Assembly (NCBI GenBank): GCA_902615715.1
Contig: CACMQA010000001.1
Location: 216,088-280,087 of the forward strand
Direction: 5' to 3'
Length of the DNA: 64,000 nucleotides
Source of the DNA: an uncultured Pelagibacteraceae bacterium
GTDB lineage: Bacteria > Pseudomonadota > Alphaproteobacteria > Pelagibacterales > Pelagibacteraceae
Positions 45,010 through 54,613 of this stretch are shown here, piece by piece (the first letter of the stretch is position 1; each line of letters opens with the position of its first letter). Both the position numbers and the translations under genes were made by a program. Below the pieces are notes generated by a model that did not search any database, was not told the DNA's origin, and was given only the letters and a program-made list of their open reading frames with translations.

Positions 45010-46854
45010 TTAAACACCTTTTCTTTGTTTTTTCTTTCCTTCAAGATGTTCTTTTAAAGATTTTTTGTTTTCTTCTGTTGTAGGAATTCCAAGAGTAGGG
45101 CTTTCCCAGTATGCTGAACCTTCTAACCACTGATAACCATCTGTATGAATTGAAATTACATAAGTTTTTTTTGATTTCTTTGCTCTTTTAAATGCCTCCT
45201 CTAATTCAGCAATAGAATTAACATGTTCACCATCTGCTCCCATACTTTTAGCGTGTCCTGCAAAATCCACAGGTATTAAGTTGGTAATCTTTGAGCTTTT
45301 GAGTAAGCAATTAAATTCTTTGCCACCTTTATATAGTTGCAATCTATTAATTACTGCGTGACCGCCATTGTCACAAACTATTAATATTAATTTATTATCT
45401 GTTATGACAGAGCTGTAAATGTCTGAATTATAAAGTAGATAAGATCCATCTCCGACAAATGAAACTACTTCTTTATCAGGATTAGCCATTTTAATACCAA
45501 GTGCTCCAGAAATTTCATAACTCATACAACTAAAACCCCATTCTGTTTCATGTGTATTTAGTTCTCTAGGTTTCCAAACCTGTATTACTTCACCAACCAA
45601 TCCTCCAGCTGCTGTCACTGCTATATCGGTGGGATCTGAATTTCTATAGCATGCTCCAATAACTTGGGCATAACTTGGAAGTTTTTGATTAGTTGGTCCA
45701 CTTTCTTTATCAACATACGCTTCCCAGTCTCTCAATTCTTTTCTGGATTTTTTATACCAATTGTCATCAGCTTTCCAACTTCCTAATGCTTGTGATAATT
45801 CCATTAAAGAGACTTTGGCATCTCCAACAATTGCTTGTGCCATATGTTTATTCGCATCAAATCGTGCTGTATTTATAGAAACTAATTTAAAGTTAGGATT
45901 TTCAAAATTTGCCCAAGAACCAGTAGTAAAATCTGCTAGTTTAGTTCCAATAGCAATCGCTGTATCAGTTTCTTTACTTAAATTGTTTGCAGCTTTTCCA
46001 CCTAAACCACCAATAGTTCCTAAATAATGAGTATGATCTTTTTTCATCGATGAATATCCCATTACAGTTTGTGTTACAGGAATGTTGTGTTTTTTTGCAA
46101 AATTGCTTAGTTCATCTGTTGCATCTGAATAAAAAACTCCTCCACCAGCAATAATAATTGGTTTTTTAGATTTTTTTATTAGCTCAGCTGCTTCTTTAAT
46201 TTGAAAATCATCCGGTTTAGGTCTTCTTATCGTGTGAACTCGTTCTTTAAAGAATTCCTCTGGATAATCATAAACTTCACCTTGAACATCTTGGCTTAAT
46301 GAAATACATGCTGGACCACAATCTGCTGGATCTAGCATAATTTGAATTGCTTGTTGCAAACTTGAAATGATTTGTTCTGGTCTAGTAATTCTATCAAAAT
46401 ATCTTACGACAGGTTTAAACCCATCATTTTGAGTTATCCCTGGATTATTAAAATGTTCAACTTGTTGTAAAACTGGATCAGGCATTCTGTTGGCAAATGT
46501 ATCACCTGGCAAAAAAAGTATTGGAAGTCTATTACTCATTGCAACAGCAGCAGCAGTAATCATGTTTGTTGACCCTGGCCCAACTGAAGAGGTTGCAATA
46601 AAAATTTGTTTTCTTCGTTTAGCTCTTGAATATGCTATTCCTGTTAAAGCCATGTTCTGTTCATGGTGGCCTCGCCATGTAGGAAGCTCTTTTTGGTTTT
46701 CCTGAAGTGCCTGACCTAAACAGGCAACATTACCATGACCAAAAATTCCAAACACACCTGGAAATAAAGGCATTTTTTTTCCATCTATAAGAGTTTTCTG
46801 AGCAATTAAGAATTTAACTAGAGCGTGAGCACAAGTAAGTTGAATGTTTTTCAT
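45010..46854 (-). CDS. iolD: IolD, trihydroxycyclohexane-1,2-dione hydrolase (ThDP-dependent)
   Basis: 614 residues of the thiamin-diphosphate enzyme family. It opens the ring of the IolE product to give 5-deoxyglucuronate. FPGVFGIFGHGNVACLGQAL and YSRAKRRKQIFIATSSVGPGSTNMITAAAVAM are IolD-like, and the ThDP-Mg motif is VSFVGDGSYLLYNSDIYSSVITDNKLILIVCDNGG (45354-45458). Iol-type rather than acetolactate synthase is supported by length and by iolE nearby. It is divergent from the aldehyde dehydrogenase. Confidence 0.92.
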   Translation of the reverse strand: MKNIQLTCAHALVKFLIAQKTLIDGKKMPLFPGVFGIFGHGNVACLGQALQENQKELPTWRGHHEQNMALTGIAYSRAKRRKQIFIATSSVGPGSTNMITAAAVAMSNRLPILFLPGDTFANRMPDPVLQQVEHFNNPGITQNDGFKPVVRYFDRITRPEQIISSLQQAIQIMLDPADCGPACISLSQDVQGEVYDYPEEFFKERVHTIRRPKPDDFQIKEAAELIKKSKKPIIIAGGGVFYSDATDELSNFAKKHNIPVTQTVMGYSSMKKDHTHYLGTIGGLGGKAANNLSKETDTAIAIGTKLADFTTGSWANFENPNFKLVSINTARFDANKHMAQAIVGDAKVSLMELSQALGSWKADDNWYKKSRKELRDWEAYVDKESGPTNQKLPSYAQVIGACYRNSDPTDIAVTAAGGLVGEVIQVWKPRELNTHETEWGFSCMSYEISGALGIKMANPDKEVVSFVGDGSYLLYNSDIYSSVITDNKLILIVCDNGGHAVINRLQLYKGGKEFNCLLKSSKITNLIPVDFAGHAKSMGADGEHVNSIAELEEAFKRAKKSKKTYVISIHTDGYQWLEGSAYWESPTLGIPTTEENKKSLKEHLEGKKKQRKGV

Positions 46855-46903
46855 AAATTCAATATAAACTATTTAATTAATATTCTTTATTCAACAATAA
46901 TAT

Positions 46904-48349
46904 ATGTACGATAAATATGGACAGTTCATTGATGGTAAATGGCAAAAATCTGCTGGCGGTGAAACTTACGATGTAATTAATCCTGCAACTGAGGAAGTAA
47001 TAGGGAAGGCATCAAAAGCAAATAGTTCAGATGTTCAAAAAGCTCTTAAATCAGCTCAAAAAGGTTTGCAAATTTGGAAAAATACATCTCCTTGGGAAAG
47101 ATCTAAAATTATAAGAAAGATATCTGATTTAATAAGGAAAAGAGTTGATGTTCTCTCAAAATGGTTAACATTTGAAGTAGGAAAGCCATTAACAGAGGGT
47201 CCAGGAGAAATAGGTGGTGCAGCGGATATTTTTGAATGGAATTCTGAGGAAACTAAAAGAATATTTGGTGAAATAAATCAAAGTCGATTTCCAAATACCC
47301 AAATTCAAGTTATGTATCAACCAGTAGGCGTTGTCGCAGCTTTGGTTCCGTGGAATTTTCCAGTTATTCTTGCCTCAAGAAAAATTTCAACTGCTTTAGC
47401 AGCAGGGTGTTCAGTTATAGTTAAACCAGATGTAATTACTCCTGGTAGTGTTATGGAGATAGTTGATATTTGTAGAGAGGCAGGTGTTCCTCCAGGAGTG
47501 GTTAATTTATTGTCAGGAGATCCAGCTGGAATTTCTGAAGAATTAATTAAGTCAGATATAATAAAAAAAATTTCAATAACTGGATCAACAAGAGTGGGTA
47601 AATTAATTTTAAAACAGGCTGCAGACAAAGTTCAAAGAGTAACAATGGAATTAAGTGGTCACTCACCATTCATAGTTTTTGATGATGTTGACTTAAACAA
47701 AGTTACCGATATGGCAATAACTTCAAAATTTAGAAATAATGGGCAAGTATGTATTTCACCTAATAGATTTTATATTCACGAAAAGAAAAAAGATGAATTT
47801 GCAAATTTAATGGTTAAAAAAACAAAAAAATTAAAAATCGGAAATGGAATGGATAAAGATACATTGCTTGGACCTTTATGCACTAAACAAAGATTAGAGG
47901 GAGTTGAAAAATTAGTAGAAACTACAAAAAAAGAAGGTGGTAAAGTTTTGCTTGGAGGTAAAAGAGCAGCAAACTTTAATAAAGGATATTTTTACGAGCC
48001 AACCATATTCGATAACATAAAAGATAATTTTACTGTTATGAAAGAAGAACCATTCGGCCCAATAGTTCCTATTTTAACTTTTAAAGATTTTGATGAAGTA
48101 ATGGACAGAGCAAATAACAATGATTTAGGTTTATGTAGTTATGTTTACACAACTGATTTAAAAAAAGCTAATAAAGCATCTGAGCAACTAGAGTCTGGTT
48201 GTGTTGCAGTTAATACTCCTGTTGTAGCTGTAGCAGAGGCACCATTTGGTGGAATTAAACAAACTGGGTATGGACGAGAAGGTGGTTCAATGGCAATTAA
48301 AGATTATTTGAATATAAAATATACTCATTTTGGAATCTCATACGAATGA
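46904..48349 (+). CDS. NAD(P)-dependent aldehyde dehydrogenase (succinate-semialdehyde type)
   Basis: 481 residues. Catalytic residues are Asn151 in PWNFPV, Lys174 in VKPD, Glu249 in MELSGHSP and Cys283 in GQVCISPNR. The overall pattern is closer to succinate-semialdehyde or glycolaldehyde dehydrogenases than to IolA-type methylmalonate-semialdehyde dehydrogenase, which is CoA-dependent. In this block a sugar-acid aldehyde such as 5-deoxyglucuronate, or malonate semialdehyde, is a plausible substrate. It overlaps the aldolase gene by 4 nt, so the two proteins probably act in one pathway. Confidence 0.88.
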   Translation: MYDKYGQFIDGKWQKSAGGETYDVINPATEEVIGKASKANSSDVQKALKSAQKGLQIWKNTSPWERSKIIRKISDLIRKRVDVLSKWLTFEVGKPLTEGPGEIGGAADIFEWNSEETKRIFGEINQSRFPNTQIQVMYQPVGVVAALVPWNFPVILASRKISTALAAGCSVIVKPDVITPGSVMEIVDICREAGVPPGVVNLLSGDPAGISEELIKSDIIKKISITGSTRVGKLILKQAADKVQRVTMELSGHSPFIVFDDVDLNKVTDMAITSKFRNNGQVCISPNRFYIHEKKKDEFANLMVKKTKKLKIGNGMDKDTLLGPLCTKQRLEGVEKLVETTKKEGGKVLLGGKRAANFNKGYFYEPTIFDNIKDNFTVMKEEPFGPIVPILTFKDFDEVMDRANNNDLGLCSYVYTTDLKKANKASEQLESGCVAVNTPVVAVAEAPFGGIKQTGYGREGGSMAIKDYLNIKYTHFGISYE

Positions 48350-49134
48350 GAAAAAATAAATTAAAAGAACTTTTTAAAGTGGGTAAACCAATTATTAATA
48401 GTTGGTTGTCTGTGCCAAGTTCTTTTTCTGCCGAAGTGATGGCTAATCAAGGATGGGATTCTTTAACAATAGATATGCAACATGGTCTTATAGATTATCC
48501 AAGTGCAGTAAATATGTTGCAAGCAATTTCAACTACTGAAACTACTCCAATGGCTAGAGTTAATTGGAATGAACCTGGTCAAATAATGAAAATTTTAGAT
48601 GCTGGTTGCTATGGAGTTATTTGCCCGATGGTGAGTAATAGAAAAGAAGCAGAGAATTTTGTCCAAGCATGCCAATATCCTCCAAAAGGTTACAGAAGTT
48701 TTGGTCCAATTAGAGCCTCAATTTATGGCGGAGGTGACTATGCAAAACATGCTGATCAAGAAATATTAAAATTAGCTATGATAGAAACTAAAGAAGCTCT
48801 GGAAAAACTTGACGAAATTTTAGATACTCCAAATTTAGATGGGATTTATATAGGTCCGGCTGATTTAAGTTTAGCTGTAGGTGAAGAGCCAGGATTTGAT
48901 AAACCAGAAAATACAAAAGCTTTCAAAGAAATTCTTAGGATTCTTGAATCTGCAAAAAAGAGAAATTTATTAGCAGGCCTTCATAATGGAACAGCTGAAT
49001 ATGCGCAAAAGATGATTGATAGAGGTTTTAATTTAGTAACTGTAGGATCTGACAGCCGTTATATTGGGTCAGGAGCAAAATCTGACCTTGAAAAATTAAA
49101 AGGTAGAAAAAAAACCTCTTCTCAAGGATATTAA
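48346..49134 (+). CDS. HpcH/HpaI-family aldolase
   Basis: 262 residues, a class II pyruvate-type aldolase. Visible landmarks are SWLSVPSSFSAEVMANQGWDSLTIDMQHG with the catalytic His, ARVNWNEPGQIMKILDAGCYGVICPMV, the metal-binding Glu in MIETKEALEKLDEI and Asp in YIGPADLSLA. Relatives cleave 4-hydroxy-2-oxo acids to pyruvate and an aldehyde (HpaI, GarL). Coupling to the aldehyde dehydrogenase suggests cleavage of a 2-oxo-3-deoxy acid from inositol or a sugar acid. Class is firm, substrate inferred. Confidence 0.88.
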   Translation: MRKNKLKELFKVGKPIINSWLSVPSSFSAEVMANQGWDSLTIDMQHGLIDYPSAVNMLQAISTTETTPMARVNWNEPGQIMKILDAGCYGVICPMVSNRKEAENFVQACQYPPKGYRSFGPIRASIYGGGDYAKHADQEILKLAMIETKEALEKLDEILDTPNLDGIYIGPADLSLAVGEEPGFDKPENTKAFKEILRILESAKKRNLLAGLHNGTAEYAQKMIDRGFNLVTVGSDSRYIGSGAKSDLEKLKGRKKTSSQGY

Positions 49135-49140
49135 ATTTAG

Positions 49141-49401
49141 ATGTTTTATGTTTATATGCTCAAATCTAAGAGCATAAAACCAATAACTTACGTGGGTTAC
49201 ACTAGTAATATTAAAAAAAGAATAACCCTTCACAATTCAGGGAAAGGAGCAAAATTTACAAGGGGGAGAAAATGGGTATTAATTTACAAAGAAAAATTCA
49301 AATCAAAAAAAGAAGCAATTTCTAGAGAATATTATATAAAGAATAATAGAACATTAAGAAATAAGATTAAAAATGAAAATTTCAATACTTCTTCCGTATA
49401 A
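49141..49401 (+). CDS. GIY-YIG nuclease-superfamily protein
   Basis: 86 residues, the size of the stand-alone UPF0213/YhbQ-like group. The first motif is YVYML in place of GIY, then YVGYTSN with the YIG equivalent, an Arg in IKKRITLHN and Glu in EAISREYYIKN. These small proteins are usually of unknown role, possibly DNA structure-specific nucleases. It overlaps the start of the glycosyltransferase gene by 29 nt, and it begins the accessory block after the aldolase. Confidence 0.82.
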   Translation: MFYVYMLKSKSIKPITYVGYTSNIKKRITLHNSGKGAKFTRGRKWVLIYKEKFKSKKEAISREYYIKNNRTLRNKIKNENFNTSSV

Positions 49402-51505
49402 GGAAAATTTTTCCCCTGAATATCCTGGTGCAGTATCTTTATTTGTATTTGAAACTACTAGAATTAGTAAATTCAAAAAAAATATAACTGTTTTTGGAAA
49501 TACTGAATTTAAAAAAAAATTTAGTCTTAAATATAAAAATATAGATCTTAAAAAAAAATTATTTAGCAGCCAAACAAAAAACTATGTTAAAAAATTTATA
49601 GATTTAGAGAGAAAAAACAATTCTACAATTATAGAAGTTCATAATCGACCAAGCTATATACATATTTTATCCAAAAAAATAAAAAAAAAAATACTTACTC
49701 TTTATTTCCATAATGATCCTTTATCGATGGATGGATCTCAAACTATCAAAGAACGGAAAGATATTTTGAAAAATTGTTATAAAATAATATTCAATAGTTC
49801 TTGGTCTAAAAAAAGATTTTTAGAAGGACTAGAAAATAAATTTGTAAATAGCGATAAGTTGCTTGTTTTTCATCAATCTGCTCAAAAGGGATCTTTGAAA
49901 TTAATTGATCGAAAAAAAAAATGGATCACTTTTGTTGGTAAATTAAATAAAGCAAAAGGATTTGACGTTTTTGCTTCATCTATAAAAAAAATTTTAAAAA
50001 AATATCCGGATTGGAGAGCAAAAATTATCGGTGATGAAAAAAGAGAAAAAATTTTATTGAAACATGATCGAGCAGATTTATTAGGCTTTAAAAAACACAA
50101 TGAAGTTTTAGAAATTTTTAAAAAAAGTAACATTGCAGTTGCTTGCTCTAGGTGGGAAGAGCCTTTTGGACGTACAAGTCTTGAAGCATCAGCAAATGGC
50201 TGTGCAGTAATTATTACTAATAAAGGCGGCTTACCAGAAACTGTAACCGATGCTAAAATTTTGAAAAAACTCACCGTTAAATCTCTAACTTCGACTTTAG
50301 ATTACCTGATTAAAAATAAAACTTTCAGAAAAAGGTTGCAAAAACTTTCAATTAAAAACTTTTATTTAACGCATAAATTTGTCACTAACCTAATGGATAA
50401 TTATAGATCTGAAAAATTAAGTTATTTGAAGAGAATTAATACAAATAAACCATTAAAAAATTTAAGAATACTTCATATTACAAATTTTAATGAAAGACTT
50501 GATGGAAGACTCTTTTTTAATACGGGAAGAAGAATAAATAATGGTTTTATCAGATTAGGTCATAGTGTTCTTGGTTTTAGTGATAGAGATATTCAAAAAT
50601 ATTATAAAAATTTTAAAGATTTCAAAGGTGCAAAAACGTTAAACGAAAAGTTAAGAAAAACGTGTTATAATTATAAACCCGATATTATTATGTTAGGTCA
50701 TGCTGATTTGATATCACAAGATCAAATTGCAGAATTAAGAAATGACTACCCAAATGTGAAATTTGGACAATGGTTTTTAGATCCTTTAAATAAAAAAGGT
50801 CCGGATTACGAAAGGAATAAAACACGATTACTTGATAAAATTGACCAGATTGATGCTTCATTTGTTACGACAAGTCCTTCTGCTTTAGATTTTTTACCTA
50901 AAGATAGTAATAATTTTTATATACCAAACCCTAGCGATGACTCTTTTGAAACCTTAAATAATTTTAATAAACCGTGTAACGTTGATGTTTTCTTTGCATT
51001 AAGTCATGGAGTTCACCGGGGCGTTTTAAAATATGGTAAAATTGATGATAGGATATCATTTTTAAAAAAATTATCAGAAAAAACTCCAGACGTAAAATTT
51101 GACATTTATGGTGTAGATAAAATTCAACCTATCTGGGCTGATCATTATTTTAAAACTATTGCAAATGCTAAAATGGGTTTGAATTTAAGTAGGGGACAAG
51201 CAATAAAATATTACAGTAGTGATAGAATTACACAAATTGTTGGTAATGGATTAGTTTGTTTAATAGATGAAAAAACTCAATATAAAGATTTTTTTGATGA
51301 ATCAGAAATGGTTTTTTACAAAAATATAAGCGATCTCTCTGAAAAAATTCTAAGAATTTCAAGAGATGAAAAATTAAGAAAATCAATAGCTAGAAGAGGT
51401 AAGTCAAAATACATAAAACATTTTAATTCAACTCTAGTAGCAGACTATATCATAAACAAAACACTTGGACGAATTTGTAAAAAAAGATTTTTATGGGAAA
51501 AATAA
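49373..51505 (+). CDS. Two-domain glycosyltransferase (GT4-type plus CgeB-like)
   Basis: 710 residues. The N-terminal half (about 1-355) is a GT-B glycosyltransferase: WITFVGKLNKAKGFDVF, ACSRWEEPFGRTSLEASANGCAVI with the Glu-x7-Glu donor-binding motif, and GGLPETV. The C-terminal half (about 365-700) is a second GT-B-like unit beginning KNLRILHITNFNERLDGR and including LGHADLIS, FGQWFLDPLN and GVHRGVLKYG, then a CgeB-like end IVGNGLVCLIDEKTQYKDFF. It may add two sugars in sequence to a surface glycan. It is followed by gmd with a 13-nt overlap. Acceptor and donor are unknown. Confidence 0.8.
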   Translation: MKISILLPYKENFSPEYPGAVSLFVFETTRISKFKKNITVFGNTEFKKKFSLKYKNIDLKKKLFSSQTKNYVKKFIDLERKNNSTIIEVHNRPSYIHILSKKIKKKILTLYFHNDPLSMDGSQTIKERKDILKNCYKIIFNSSWSKKRFLEGLENKFVNSDKLLVFHQSAQKGSLKLIDRKKKWITFVGKLNKAKGFDVFASSIKKILKKYPDWRAKIIGDEKREKILLKHDRADLLGFKKHNEVLEIFKKSNIAVACSRWEEPFGRTSLEASANGCAVIITNKGGLPETVTDAKILKKLTVKSLTSTLDYLIKNKTFRKRLQKLSIKNFYLTHKFVTNLMDNYRSEKLSYLKRINTNKPLKNLRILHITNFNERLDGRLFFNTGRRINNGFIRLGHSVLGFSDRDIQKYYKNFKDFKGAKTLNEKLRKTCYNYKPDIIMLGHADLISQDQIAELRNDYPNVKFGQWFLDPLNKKGPDYERNKTRLLDKIDQIDASFVTTSPSALDFLPKDSNNFYIPNPSDDSFETLNNFNKPCNVDVFFALSHGVHRGVLKYGKIDDRISFLKKLSEKTPDVKFDIYGVDKIQPIWADHYFKTIANAKMGLNLSRGQAIKYYSSDRITQIVGNGLVCLIDEKTQYKDFFDESEMVFYKNISDLSEKILRISRDEKLRKSIARRGKSKYIKHFNSTLVADYIINKTLGRICKKRFLWEK

Positions 51506-52470
51506 AAAAAGCATTAATCACTGGTATTACCGGTCAAGATGGATCTTATTTAAGTGAATTATTATTAAAAAAAAACTATAAAGTTTATGGAATAGTTAGA
51601 AGAGTGGCTTTAGAAGATGAAACGCATAGATTGTGGAGAATTAAACACCTTTTAAACAAAATAGAAATTAAAAGCGCATCATTAGAAAGTTACGCAAGTA
51701 TTGTAAAAATAATACAACAAGTAAGGCCTGATGAGATATATCATTTGGGGGCGCAAAGTTTTGTTGCTTACTCTTTTGAAGATGAATTCTCTACTTTGAA
51801 TACTAATATTAATGGAACTCATTATATTCTATCTGCAATAAAAGATTTTTCACCTAAAACTAAATTTTATTTCGCAGGTTCATCTGAAATGTTTGGTAAA
51901 GTCCAAAAAAGTAGACAAGACGAAAACACTAGATTTTACCCTAGATCTGCATATGGTATTTCAAAAGTTGCTGGATTTGAATTAACAAGAAACTATAGAG
52001 AAGCATATAATATTTTTGCTTGCACGGGCATCTTGTTTAATCACGAGTCTCCAAGAAGAGGATTTGAGTTTGTAACAAGAAAAATTTCAAGTTCAGTAGC
52101 TAAAATAAAACATGGCAAACAAAATTATCTTTATTTAGGAAATATAAATGCAAAAAGAGATTGGGGGCATGCTAGGGATTATGTGAAAGCCATGTGGCTT
52201 ATGTTGCAGCAAAAAAAACCTTTAGATTTTGTAATTGGAACAGGTAAAATGCACTCTGTAAAAGATTTTGCTAAATTAGCTTTCTCTACAGCTGGATTAA
52301 ATTACAAAAAATATATTAGATTTAATAAAAAATTGTTAAGACCTGCAGAAGTTGAAACGTTAAGGGCCAATTATAATAAAGCCAACAAATTGCTTAAATG
52401 GAAACCTACAGTTAAATTTAATCAATTAGTTAAAGAGATGGTTTTGGAAGATATTAAATTTTTTAAATAA
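51493..52470 (+). CDS. gmd: GDP-mannose 4,6-dehydratase
   Basis: 325 residues, somewhat shorter than the 370-residue E. coli form. It converts GDP-mannose to GDP-4-keto-6-deoxymannose, precursor of fucose, rhamnose or perosamine. Cofactor loop ALITGITGQDGSYLSELLL, GSSEMFGKV with the catalytic Ser and Glu, and YPRSAYGISKVAG with the Tyr-x-x-x-Lys pair are complete; NHESPRRGFEFVTRKI is characteristic of Gmd. No fcl or perosamine aminotransferase gene is in the window. It is in line with flanking glycosyltransferases. Confidence 0.92.
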   Translation: MGKIKKALITGITGQDGSYLSELLLKKNYKVYGIVRRVALEDETHRLWRIKHLLNKIEIKSASLESYASIVKIIQQVRPDEIYHLGAQSFVAYSFEDEFSTLNTNINGTHYILSAIKDFSPKTKFYFAGSSEMFGKVQKSRQDENTRFYPRSAYGISKVAGFELTRNYREAYNIFACTGILFNHESPRRGFEFVTRKISSSVAKIKHGKQNYLYLGNINAKRDWGHARDYVKAMWLMLQQKKPLDFVIGTGKMHSVKDFAKLAFSTAGLNYKKYIRFNKKLLRPAEVETLRANYNKANKLLKWKPTVKFNQLVKEMVLEDIKFFK

Positions 52471-52478
52471 CCTTTAAT

Positions 52479-53354
52479 GTGAATAAATATTTAATTTTTA
52501 GAACAGATAGAATAGGGGACTTTCTTGTTACTGCTATTCTTATAAAATCGATTAAATCAAACGACCAAAAATCACATATCACAATTATTGCTTCAAAAAA
52601 AAATTATGAATATATAAAAAATTTTCCTTACGTAGATGACGTAATAGAATTAGAAAATAATTTTTTAAATAAATTAAAATTAATATTTAAATTAAGTAAT
52701 ATAAAATTCAAAGCTATTATAGTTCATGATAATAAAAACAGATCAAAAATATTAACCTTATTCTTAAAATCAGCTAATAAAATATTTATTCAACAAAAAA
52801 AAACACATATAGAAATAATTAAAAAAATATTAGAGCAATTAGATTTTTCATTTAATGAAAATTCATTGGATTTGTTTAGCCATAAAAATATAATAGAGAA
52901 AAATTATGAAGAGTTCATACAACTACATTTTGATGAAAAATGGGTTTTTGATGATTACATCAAAAAATTTGTAAACATTGAACCGAATAAGGATCAGCTT
53001 ATAAATTTAATTGACAATATAATTTCTCATACTAAAAAAAATCTTGTTATAACTACAGGTCAAAAAACACCTGAAATACTATTAAAAATTAAACCCGCTT
53101 TAGAAAATAGAAAAGTAAGATTATTAGAGAATTTAGATTTTTCAGCATTGGAAAAAATAACTTTGAAAAGTAGTTTATTAATATCATGTCATGGTGCAAT
53201 TTCGCATGTAGCAGCGGCAAATAAAGTAAAACAAATTGATATTATTGATACTTCTTACGATTATTTTAAATGGACAATGCATTTTAGAAATTATGATTAT
53301 TTGATAAGAGACAAATTTGAAAACTTAAGTGTAAAAATTTTGAATAAGTTATGA
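52479..53354 (+). CDS. Glycosyltransferase family 9-like (heptosyltransferase type)
   Basis: 291 residues starting at GTG 52479 (the ATG two bases earlier leads at once to a stop). The opening KYLIFRTDRIGDFLVTAILIKSIK is the GT9 N-terminal signature with the conserved Asp of RIGD. The C-terminal LISCHGAISHVAAANKVKQIDII resembles the donor-binding region (H-G-x-x-x-H). It probably transfers a sugar in LPS core or O-antigen synthesis. It overlaps the following methyltransferase-like gene by 4 nt. Confidence 0.75.
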   Translation: MNKYLIFRTDRIGDFLVTAILIKSIKSNDQKSHITIIASKKNYEYIKNFPYVDDVIELENNFLNKLKLIFKLSNIKFKAIIVHDNKNRSKILTLFLKSANKIFIQQKKTHIEIIKKILEQLDFSFNENSLDLFSHKNIIEKNYEEFIQLHFDEKWVFDDYIKKFVNIEPNKDQLINLIDNIISHTKKNLVITTGQKTPEILLKIKPALENRKVRLLENLDFSALEKITLKSSLLISCHGAISHVAAANKVKQIDIIDTSYDYFKWTMHFRNYDYLIRDKFENLSVKILNKL

Positions 53355-53914
53355 AATTTCTTTCTAAATATGACAATCCTAAAAATATACGTTTTAAATC
53401 TTTTGAGAAAACTTTAAAAATATGTATTGAAAGAAATCATAAAACTATTGTTGAAACGGGTACTGCTAGGGGAAAAACAAAATTTTTTTTTATAAAAAAA
53501 TATAATTGGAAAGATGGAATGAGCACAACAATGTTTGGGGAATACGCAAAATTTGTAAATGGTATTTTGCATACATGTGATATTTCAAAGGAAAATATTA
53601 ATAATGCAAGAAGTTTTACTAAAAAATACTCTGATTTTATTAGATTCTATGTCAAAGATAGCCTTGTTTTTCTTGAGGAATTTAAAGGTAAAATTGACCT
53701 ACTGTATCTTGATTCTTTGGATGGACACGATCCATTAGCTGCATCTGAGCATCAATTAAAAGAAGTTAAGATATCTTTGAATAAATTACACAATGGCTCT
53801 CTTATTTTATTAGATGACAAGGGATCTAAAACGAATTCATCAATTAATTTTCTTTTAAAGAATAATTATAAAATTCTGCTTGAAACTGAATATCAGATTT
53901 TATTTTCAAAATAA
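53351..53914 (+). CDS. Class I SAM-dependent methyltransferase-like protein
   Basis: 187 residues. A Rossmann SAM-binding start is visible in TIVETGTARGKTKFF, followed by GILHTCDIS with an acidic residue at the end of strand 2, and IDLLYLDSLDGHDP plus NGSLILLDDKGS further on, as in the Methyltransf_24-type group. The substrate is not apparent; genes beside it suggest a glycan. It ends 3 nt before the convergent FkbM gene. Confidence 0.68.
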   Translation: MKFLSKYDNPKNIRFKSFEKTLKICIERNHKTIVETGTARGKTKFFFIKKYNWKDGMSTTMFGEYAKFVNGILHTCDISKENINNARSFTKKYSDFIRFYVKDSLVFLEEFKGKIDLLYLDSLDGHDPLAASEHQLKEVKISLNKLHNGSLILLDDKGSKTNSSINFLLKNNYKILLETEYQILFSK

Positions 53915-53917
53915 TAA

Positions 53918-54613
53918 TTAAAATTTACTTTTTTTATTTACAAAAACTAGATCAGAATTAACCCAATTTATAAGCTTATAATTATTTTTAGTTAGAAGTT
54001 CATAAATTTTAGAGTTCGTAATTTTTTCTAGAGAATTATTGAATAATTCTAATTTAGTACTTTCTACGTCGGTTACTTCTGAAACAATTACGTCTATGTT
54101 GTATTTATTGAAATTAAATTCTTTTAATGCCTCAAACTCATAATTTTCAATGTCTATTGATAAAAGATTTATTTTTTCATTTCTAAAAGGAGAGCTTTCT
54201 ATAATAGTATTAATAGATACTCCTTTCAATTTTTTTATTTTTTTAGGTTTGATTTTTCTTTTTTTAGCTAAATCTTTACTTATAGTATTTATTGCAGATC
54301 TATCATGATAAAAATATAAATCTTTTTCTTCATTATCTTTTGACGTAATTAATACATTTACGTTATGATCATCTTTTCTCATCAAATTAAATTGTTTAAT
54401 TGACTCACTATCCAAATCTACATTTATTCCTTTCCATCCTTTCTTAAATAGTAAGTATGTGTTGTTATACTTTATAGGATGATTGCATCCAATATCTAAA
54501 TAAATTCCATCTTTTAAATTATAAAAAATTCTTTCTATAATTAAGTCAACACTACTTAATGAAAAGGATTTTTTTGAATATTTATTATAGTATAACTCTT
54601 TAAATATTTTCAT
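53918..54613 (-). CDS. FkbM-family methyltransferase
   Basis: 231 residues. The FkbM fold is shown by YLDIGCNHPIKYNNTYLLFKKGWKGINVDLD, LLSIDIENYEFEALKEFN and VSEVTDVEST. Such enzymes O-methylate sugars or polyketides. Its start overlaps the stop of the upstream recombinase gene by 4 nt (ATGA), so the two are translationally coupled. That is an odd pairing, discussed as a finding. It is convergent with the glycosyltransferase-methyltransferase operon. Confidence 0.82.
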   Translation of the reverse strand: MKIFKELYYNKYSKKSFSLSSVDLIIERIFYNLKDGIYLDIGCNHPIKYNNTYLLFKKGWKGINVDLDSESIKQFNLMRKDDHNVNVLITSKDNEEKDLYFYHDRSAINTISKDLAKKRKIKPKKIKKLKGVSINTIIESSPFRNEKINLLSIDIENYEFEALKEFNFNKYNIDVIVSEVTDVESTKLELFNNSLEKITNSKIYELLTKNNYKLINWVNSDLVFVNKKSKF

